From positions 1-18,285 of the forward strand of contig DASPVP010000059.1 of assembly GCA_035622315.1 (NCBI GenBank): DNA of 18,285 nucleotides, written 5' to 3'. The position numbers and the translations under genes are program-made. The notes beneath the pieces are model-generated. The model saw only the letters and a list, made by a program, of their open reading frames with translations. It was not told the origin of the DNA and did no database searches. This DNA is from JAJPHJ01 sp035622315. GTDB taxonomy: Bacteria; Vulcanimicrobiota; Vulcanimicrobiia; Eremiobacterales; Eremiobacteraceae. Positions 13,942 to 18,285 of the stretch are shown here, one piece after another. Position 1 is the stretch's first letter. Every line of letters starts with the position of its first letter.

Positions 13942-16900
13942 ATGTCGATCAAGCTCAGCCACAAGCTCCTCATCATCACGGCCGTGCCGCTCGCCTTCAT
14001 CTTGGCGCTGCTGTTCACGGTCGACGAGATGCACAACAAAGTCGCCTCTGCCGAGTACTACGCCGAGCGCTCGGAACTCGTCATCGTCCAAGCACAATCG
14101 CTCGCGCGCGAACTCGCGCGCGCGGAATCGAGCATCCGTGGCTACGCGCTGACCGGTGACTCGGCTCTCGCCGCACCGTACGACCAAGCCGCCGTCGACA
14201 TCCCGGATGAGACCGACCGGCTCAAGCAGCTCGTGAACGAGAACCCTGACCAGCTGCTCGCGGCGACGCAGCTCGCTCAGCTGGCCAACGAGATCTTGAG
14301 CTCGCTCTCACAAGTGCGTTCGATCCAGGACGAGGGCGCGAAGGATCGTCCCCACCTGCAGGCGGCAGTCATCGCGAGCGCCCAGCTCAACGAACAATTC
14401 GTCCACCAGCTCGACCGCTTCATCGCCGACGAACGCAGCGTCAGCACGATGCACGAGACCGCGCTGCAAAACGCCTGGTACGAGTTCGACGTCTTGCTGA
14501 TCGGCGGCGCGATCGCAGCATGCTTGCTGACGCTCGCCCTCATGACGCTCTTCAGCCGCACGATGGGGCACCGGCTCTCCCTGCTCGGCCAAAAGGCCGA
14601 GCGTTTTGCAGCCTCTGGCGAAGTTGGGTCGTCCCTTGGCGGCAGCGACGAGGTGGCTGCAGTCGACGAGGCCTTCCATGCGATGGCCGCCGTCCTCAAA
14701 GAGCGCCAGACCACGCTTGCCAACTACAAACTCTTGTCGCAGCATTCGCGCGAGGCGATGTTCTTCGTGCGCCGCGCGGACGCGCGGATCATCGAGGCCA
14801 ACGACGCAGCACAACGCATGTACGGGTACACGCGCTCGGAGCTGCTCTCCTTACGCGTGCACGATCTGCGCGACCCGAAGGACCTTGCAACGCTCGAGCA
14901 ATCCATGGCCTCGGCCGACCGCGGGGGCGCCACCTGGGAGGCGCTCAACCGGCGCAAAGACGGCGCCGTATTCCCAGTCGAGGTCAGCGCACAAGGCGCG
15001 ATCGTCGGCGGCGAGCACATGCTCGTGGGCATCGTCCGCGACATCACCGAGCGCAAGCAATTCGAACGCGAGCGCCAGCGCTACTTCGACCTCTCGATCG
15101 ACCCCATGTGCATCGGCCATCTCGACGGCAAACTCGTCCGCGTCAACGCAGCCCTCGCAAACGCGCTCGGGCTGACCGAACAACGACTCCTCGCCACGCC
15201 GTTCATGGACCTCGTCCACCCGGACGACGTGCCAGGCTCGCTCGAGAATTTGCGCAAGCTTGCAGCCGGCGAGCAAGTAGTCGCATTCGAGGTGCGCTGC
15301 CGCGTCAGTGACGGATCGTACAAGAGCATGCTTTGGGATGCGGTGCCCGCGGGCGAGGGTGACCTCTTCTACGCGATGGGCCGCGACATCACGCAACAGA
15401 AGGCCGCGCAAGAAGCGCTCGCGCTCGCCAAAGATAAGGCCACCGAGGCTTCGCGGCTCAAGTCGCAGTTCTTGGCCAACATGAGCCACGAGATCAGGAC
15501 GCCGATGAACGGCGTCATCGGGATGACCGAGCTCTTGCTATCGACGCCGCTCGGGCGCGAGCAATGCGAGTACGCCACCGCCATCCGCGAATCTGGCGCC
15601 GCGCTCCTCGCGATCATCAATGAGATCTTGGACTTCTCGAAGCTCGAGGCCGGGAAGCTCGATCTCGAGATCGCGGAGTTCTCGCCGACCGTCGTGGCGG
15701 AAAGCGTGGCCGACTTGCTCGCTTCGCAAGCGCGCCAGAAGTCGCTCGCCGTTCAGGCCTTCGTCGCCCCGGACGTGCCGCGCTCGCTGCGTGGCGATGC
15801 CGGCCGCGTGCGCCAAGTGCTCATGAATCTGGTCGGCAACGCGATCAAGTTCACGGATGCCGGCCGCGTGACGCTGCGGGTGACCAAGGACGGCGAGCAG
15901 GGCGATGCGGTCATCTTGAAGTTCGCGGTGATGGACACCGGGATCGGCGTTCCCAAAGAGGCGCGCACGCGCCTCTTCCAACCGTTCGTCCAGGCCGATG
16001 GTTCGTCGACACGCTACGTGGGAGGCACTGGGCTTGGGTTGTCGATCTGCAAGCGGCTCGTGGAGCTCATGAGTGGCGAGATCGGCTTTGAGAGCGAGGT
16101 GGGCAAAGGTTCCATCTTCTCCTTCACCGCACGCTTTTCGAAGAGCACCATCGCCACAGTCGATCCGCCACGCACCGAGCTGCGCGGCCACCGAGCGCTC
16201 ATCGTCGACGACGACGCGATCGCGCGCGAGATCATCTATACCTACGTGACCTCGTGGGGCATGCGCGCCGACAGCGTCGCGAGCGGCGACGATGCGCTGG
16301 CCGCACTGCACAAGGCGGCGAACGCAGGGGATCCCTACGATATCGCGATCGTTGATTTCTGGATGCCGCAGATGAACGGGCTCTCGCTCGCCCGGAGCGT
16401 CCGCTCCGACCAGCTGCTTTCCGCGACCCGTCTCATCTTGATGACGGCGTTCGATGCCAATCTGCAACGCAACGAGGCTGCGCGTGCCGGCTTTGCGGCC
16501 TATCTGACCAAGCCCGTGAAGCAGTCGCAACTCTTCATGAGCATCTCGTCCGCTATCCGCCACGGCAACGCCATGCCGGCGGACCCACAAGCAGCGGCGA
16601 CCATCTTAGAGCAGCTCGAGCCGCAACTTCCGCCCGTGGCACCGGCAAAGGTGCTCGTGGCCGAGGACAACGCTATCAACCAAAAGCTCACCGTCGCACA
16701 GTTGCGCCGTTTGGGCCTGGACGCCGAGGTCGTCAAGAGCGGCCAAGAGGCGATCGACGCAATCAAAAAGCGCGACTACGGGCTCGTCCTCATGGACTGC
16801 CAGATGCCGGGCATGGATGGTTTCGAAGCGACGCGCAAGATCCGTGCGTCTGAAGCCGGGACGCGACGCCATGCGACGATCGTGGCGATCACCGCAAACG

Positions 16901-17037
16901 CGCTCGAAGGCGATCGCGAGCTCTGCGTCGGCGCCGGGATGGACGACTATCTCTCCAAGCCGATCCAGCTCGAGGCGCTGCGCGCCCTCGTCAATCGCTG
17001 GCTGCCAGGTATCGGCAAGGAAAGCGCAAGCGCATAG
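13942..17037 (+). CDS. Membrane hybrid histidine kinase (CHASE3-like, HAMP, PAS-PAS, HisKA, HATPase, REC-REC)
   Basis: A 1031-residue inner-membrane kinase. TM1 is at about 8-27, then a helical CHASE3-like periplasmic region (30-180, with RAESSIRGYALTGD), TM2 at 183-204 and HAMP at about 205-256. Two PAS domains follow (about 260-370, ending in VGIVRDITERK, and 380-485, ending in MGRDITQQK). HisKA carries H516 in NMSHEIRTPMNG. The HATPase has its N-box (NLVGNAIKF, 629-637), G1 DTGIG (665-669) and G2 GGTGLGL (694-700). Receiver 1 has D805 in IVDFWMP and K857; receiver 2 has D952 in LMDCQMPGMDG and K1006. There is no HPt domain, so transfer to another receiver would need a separate HPt protein. 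One is encoded nearby on the opposite strand. The signal sensed is unknown. Confidence 0.93.
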   Translation: MSIKLSHKLLIITAVPLAFILALLFTVDEMHNKVASAEYYAERSELVIVQAQSLARELARAESSIRGYALTGDSALAAPYDQAAVDIPDETDRLKQLVNENPDQLLAATQLAQLANEILSSLSQVRSIQDEGAKDRPHLQAAVIASAQLNEQFVHQLDRFIADERSVSTMHETALQNAWYEFDVLLIGGAIAACLLTLALMTLFSRTMGHRLSLLGQKAERFAASGEVGSSLGGSDEVAAVDEAFHAMAAVLKERQTTLANYKLLSQHSREAMFFVRRADARIIEANDAAQRMYGYTRSELLSLRVHDLRDPKDLATLEQSMASADRGGATWEALNRRKDGAVFPVEVSAQGAIVGGEHMLVGIVRDITERKQFERERQRYFDLSIDPMCIGHLDGKLVRVNAALANALGLTEQRLLATPFMDLVHPDDVPGSLENLRKLAAGEQVVAFEVRCRVSDGSYKSMLWDAVPAGEGDLFYAMGRDITQQKAAQEALALAKDKATEASRLKSQFLANMSHEIRTPMNGVIGMTELLLSTPLGREQCEYATAIRESGAALLAIINEILDFSKLEAGKLDLEIAEFSPTVVAESVADLLASQARQKSLAVQAFVAPDVPRSLRGDAGRVRQVLMNLVGNAIKFTDAGRVTLRVTKDGEQGDAVILKFAVMDTGIGVPKEARTRLFQPFVQADGSSTRYVGGTGLGLSICKRLVELMSGEIGFESEVGKGSIFSFTARFSKSTIATVDPPRTELRGHRALIVDDDAIAREIIYTYVTSWGMRADSVASGDDALAALHKAANAGDPYDIAIVDFWMPQMNGLSLARSVRSDQLLSATRLILMTAFDANLQRNEAARAGFAAYLTKPVKQSQLFMSISSAIRHGNAMPADPQAAATILEQLEPQLPPVAPAKVLVAEDNAINQKLTVAQLRRLGLDAEVVKSGQEAIDAIKKRDYGLVLMDCQMPGMDGFEATRKIRASEAGTRRHATIVAITANALEGDRELCVGAGMDDYLSKPIQLEALRALVNRWLPGIGKESASA

Positions 17038-17039
17038 AC

Positions 17040-17060
17040 GGGGCGATTTGCAATCGCCCC
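17040..17060. repeat. Dispersed hairpin repeat GGGGCGATT-TGC-AATCGCCCC, copy 4
   Basis: Perfect 9-bp arms lie at 17040-17048 and 17052-17060. The repeat starts 2 nt after the hybrid-kinase stop and ends 12 nt before the stop of the convergent small membrane protein. It is identical base for base to copy 1 at 3950-3970. No T-tract is present on either strand. Confidence 0.85.
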
Positions 17061-17072
17061 CACACAAAGCCC

Positions 17073-17414
17073 TTAGGGCAGGTTGTTCGCGTCTTTTTGC
17101 GCTTCGAGCTCGTCCTGCGCTTGGCCAGTCTCTTGGTCGACGCCGCTTTGGCCGGCGTTCTGCCCTGCTTGTGGTTGCGTATCCACTTGCGTCTGCGCCG
17201 CGATGGCCAGCTTGCAGTCTTGCGTGTTCTGCTGGTCGGGGTGCGCATTGCAGTAGCTGAGCATGGTCTGACGATCGCTCTCGTGCGTCACCCAATACTC
17301 GACCGAGGTCTTGTCGTTCGGGTCGTGGGAGACGGACGGCGCGAGCATCGACTTCGCCCAATAGCCGATGATTGCGACGACGATGAGAAGGCCGATGAGG
17401 CTGAAGTTTCTCAT
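17073..17414 (-). CDS. Small membrane-anchored protein with EexN-like Cys motif
   Basis: A 113-residue protein with one N-terminal membrane segment (about 5-20, FSLIGLLIVVAIIGYW) and a soluble, probably periplasmic tail. Residues of about 37-70 read VEYWVTHESDRQTMLSYCNA, then a gap, then DCKLAIAA. A YWxxHxxxRxxxLxxC segment followed by a second Cys and Ala residues resembles the core of EexN-type proteins, which are known mainly from conjugation loci. The last 40 residues are Gln/Asp-rich low complexity and probably disordered. There is no lipobox, and no conjugation gene is nearby, so an entry-exclusion role is not supported. The ATG at 17414 is chosen because it opens the membrane segment; a longer start at 17468 adds 18 residues. 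Confidence 0.6.
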   Translation of the reverse strand: MRNFSLIGLLIVVAIIGYWAKSMLAPSVSHDPNDKTSVEYWVTHESDRQTMLSYCNAHPDQQNTQDCKLAIAAQTQVDTQPQAGQNAGQSGVDQETGQAQDELEAQKDANNLP

Positions 17415-17528
17415 GCCAGGAATATCGGTTCTGCACAACCCTAGATGACCCGGCGAGAGCGCGGTCACTGTGGAGACGGGACGCGGCCCGGCCCTCGCGG
17501 AACAGGATGGCTTCGCTTCGTCTCGCGC

Positions 17529-17534
17529 GGGGAG
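17529..17534 (+). promoter_or_regulatory. Shine-Dalgarno GGGGAG for the second TonB-dependent receptor
   Basis: GGGGAG lies 8 nt before the ATG at 17543. It fixes the start of a reading frame that is open at the window edge. Confidence 0.65.
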
Positions 17535-17542
17535 ACTCTTGC

Positions 17543-18285
17543 ATGCGACCTAGAGCAGCGTGGCTATCTCTTTTTCCGAGCGTCTGTGCGTTCGCGTTCG
17601 TCCTAGCCGCTACAGGCCAGGCGCAGGGCGGCACGACCGGCGGCATCAGCGGCCGGGTGTTTGACGCCGCAAACCGGACGCCGATTTCCGGCGCGCGTGT
17701 GGACATGTCGGCGCCATCGGGCACCGCTGACACGGTGACGGACGCGGGAGGTCGCTACGCATTCCTGTCTCTGTCGCCCGACACGTACGCGTTACGCGTG
17801 ACGCACGACGGATATACCCCGTCGGTGCAAAACGGCGTGACGATCCAAGCCGACGTCCAAGCGCGTCTTGACATCACGCTCGTCGCGGCGGTGCGCACCA
17901 TCGGACACGTCATCACCACCGCGCACGCGGGCCTCGTGAATCCAGGCCAGACGATCAACGTCTATTCGGTGTATCCATCGACCTCCGCCGTGGCTCGGCC
18001 GCTCGCAGGCCCCGGCGGTGTAGATCAAGCCTATAGCTCGCTCGCATCGGTGCCCGGCATCTACGTACCGCAGGGGCAACAAGGCTGGTATCAGCCCATC
18101 TACATCCGGGTCGGAGACCAGGATCAGATAGGCTACGAGCTGGACGGTGTGCCCGTCAACCGCGCGTACGATAACGCCCCAGAGTCGCTCCTCACGAATC
18201 TCGGACAGCAAGAACTGCAGGTCTACACGGGTGGTGCAAATGCGAGTTCCGACGGCCAAGGCATCAGCGGCTACATCAATCAGGT
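17543..18285 (+). CDS. TonB-dependent receptor with carboxypeptidase-regulatory-like domain, 3' partial
   Basis: The first 247 codons of an outer-membrane receptor that continues past the window. Translation gives a standard signal peptide (MRPRAAWLSLFPSV, hydrophobic to about residue 23, cleaved near GQA-QG). A CarboxypepD_reg-like domain spans about 34-113 (GISGRVFDAANRTPISGARV, then GGRYAFLSLSPDTYALRV). The start of the plug follows: SSLASVPGIYV, YIRVGDQDQIGYELDGVPVNRAYD and, near the edge, LQVYTGGANASSDGQGISGYINQ. The domain order matches the receptor at 6819-9179, but the two differ clearly in sequence, so they are not a recent duplication. Unlike that one, this protein has a normal export signal. 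The ligand is unknown. Confidence 0.88.
   Translation, partial: MRPRAAWLSLFPSVCAFAFVLAATGQAQGGTTGGISGRVFDAANRTPISGARVDMSAPSGTADTVTDAGGRYAFLSLSPDTYALRVTHDGYTPSVQNGVTIQADVQARLDITLVAAVRTIGHVITTAHAGLVNPGQTINVYSVYPSTSAVARPLAGPGGVDQAYSSLASVPGIYVPQGQQGWYQPIYIRVGDQDQIGYELDGVPVNRAYDNAPESLLTNLGQQELQVYTGGANASSDGQGISGYINQ

Noticed and set aside
15538..16590. 350-codon minus-strand frame inside the hybrid kinase gene
   Set aside because: It has no recognisable domain and is antisense to intact HisKA, HATPase and REC motifs.
16606..17733. 375-codon minus-strand frame spanning the kinase end, the small membrane protein and the receptor start
   Set aside because: It crosses three supported genes and an intergenic repeat and shows no protein-like composition.
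17792..18259. 155-codon minus-strand frame near the right edge
   Set aside because: The plus strand here encodes a signal peptide, a CarboxypepD_reg domain and plug motifs in one uninterrupted frame.
1..18285. CRISPR arrays, tRNA or rRNA genes, insertion sequences, phage or defence genes
   Set aside because: No spaced direct repeats, transposase or integrase motifs, or RNA-gene signatures were seen on reading both strands.

Overview
The window is GC-rich, densely packed bacterial chromosome from a diderm. Two TonB-dependent outer-membrane receptors with N-terminal carboxypeptidase-regulatory-like domains, a periplasmic-type M16 peptidase, an exported aspartyl protease with two catalytic motifs and a futalosine-pathway menaquinone enzyme (MqnD) together suggest an uncultured, soil-type phylum; Candidatus Eremiobacterota (WPS-2) is my best guess. 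This is inference from gene style only, because no rRNA or other marker is present. I see no tRNA, rRNA, CRISPR array, insertion sequence or phage gene. No stretch above 300 bp lacks a gene; the longest gap (11681-11870) holds a strong Shine-Dalgarno, an 8-bp inverted repeat and a terminator-like hairpin.

Layout. 1-1381: C-terminal half of an M16 peptidase whose metal-binding motif is lost in this module. 1415-2263 (-): aldo/keto reductase. 2374-2739 (+): small exported OB-fold-like protein, followed closely by a thiolase (2754-3944). 3987-4832 (-): MqnD, divergent from a four-gene + strand run: MIP18/SufT-like DUF59 protein, ABC-2 ATPase, ABC-2 permease and a TonB-dependent receptor (4889-9179). 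9163-11680 (-): hotdog thioesterase, HxlR regulator and tandem aspartyl protease. 11871-12278 (-): small secreted CHRD-like protein. 12360-17037: a signalling block made of an HPt protein (-), a REC-HD-GYP protein (+) and a 1031-residue hybrid histidine kinase (+). 17073-17414 (-): membrane-anchored protein with an EexN-like motif. 17543-end (+): N-terminus of a second TonB-dependent receptor, open at the window edge.

How the genes fit together. The clearest multi-gene system is the signalling block. A membrane hybrid kinase (CHASE3-like sensor, HAMP, two PAS, HisKA/HATPase, two REC), a free HPt protein and a REC-HD-GYP output supply every step of a His-Asp-His-Asp phosphorelay ending in cyclic-di-GMP hydrolysis. 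The DUF59/ABC genes are tightly coupled (0-nt junction, then an 8-nt overlap). The most unexpected structural signal is a set of perfect inverted repeats: four copies of GGGGCGATT/AATCGCCCC and one GGCCGACC/GGTCGGCC. They lie almost flush against stop codons at five gene ends, and one supplies the last codons of the HPt gene.
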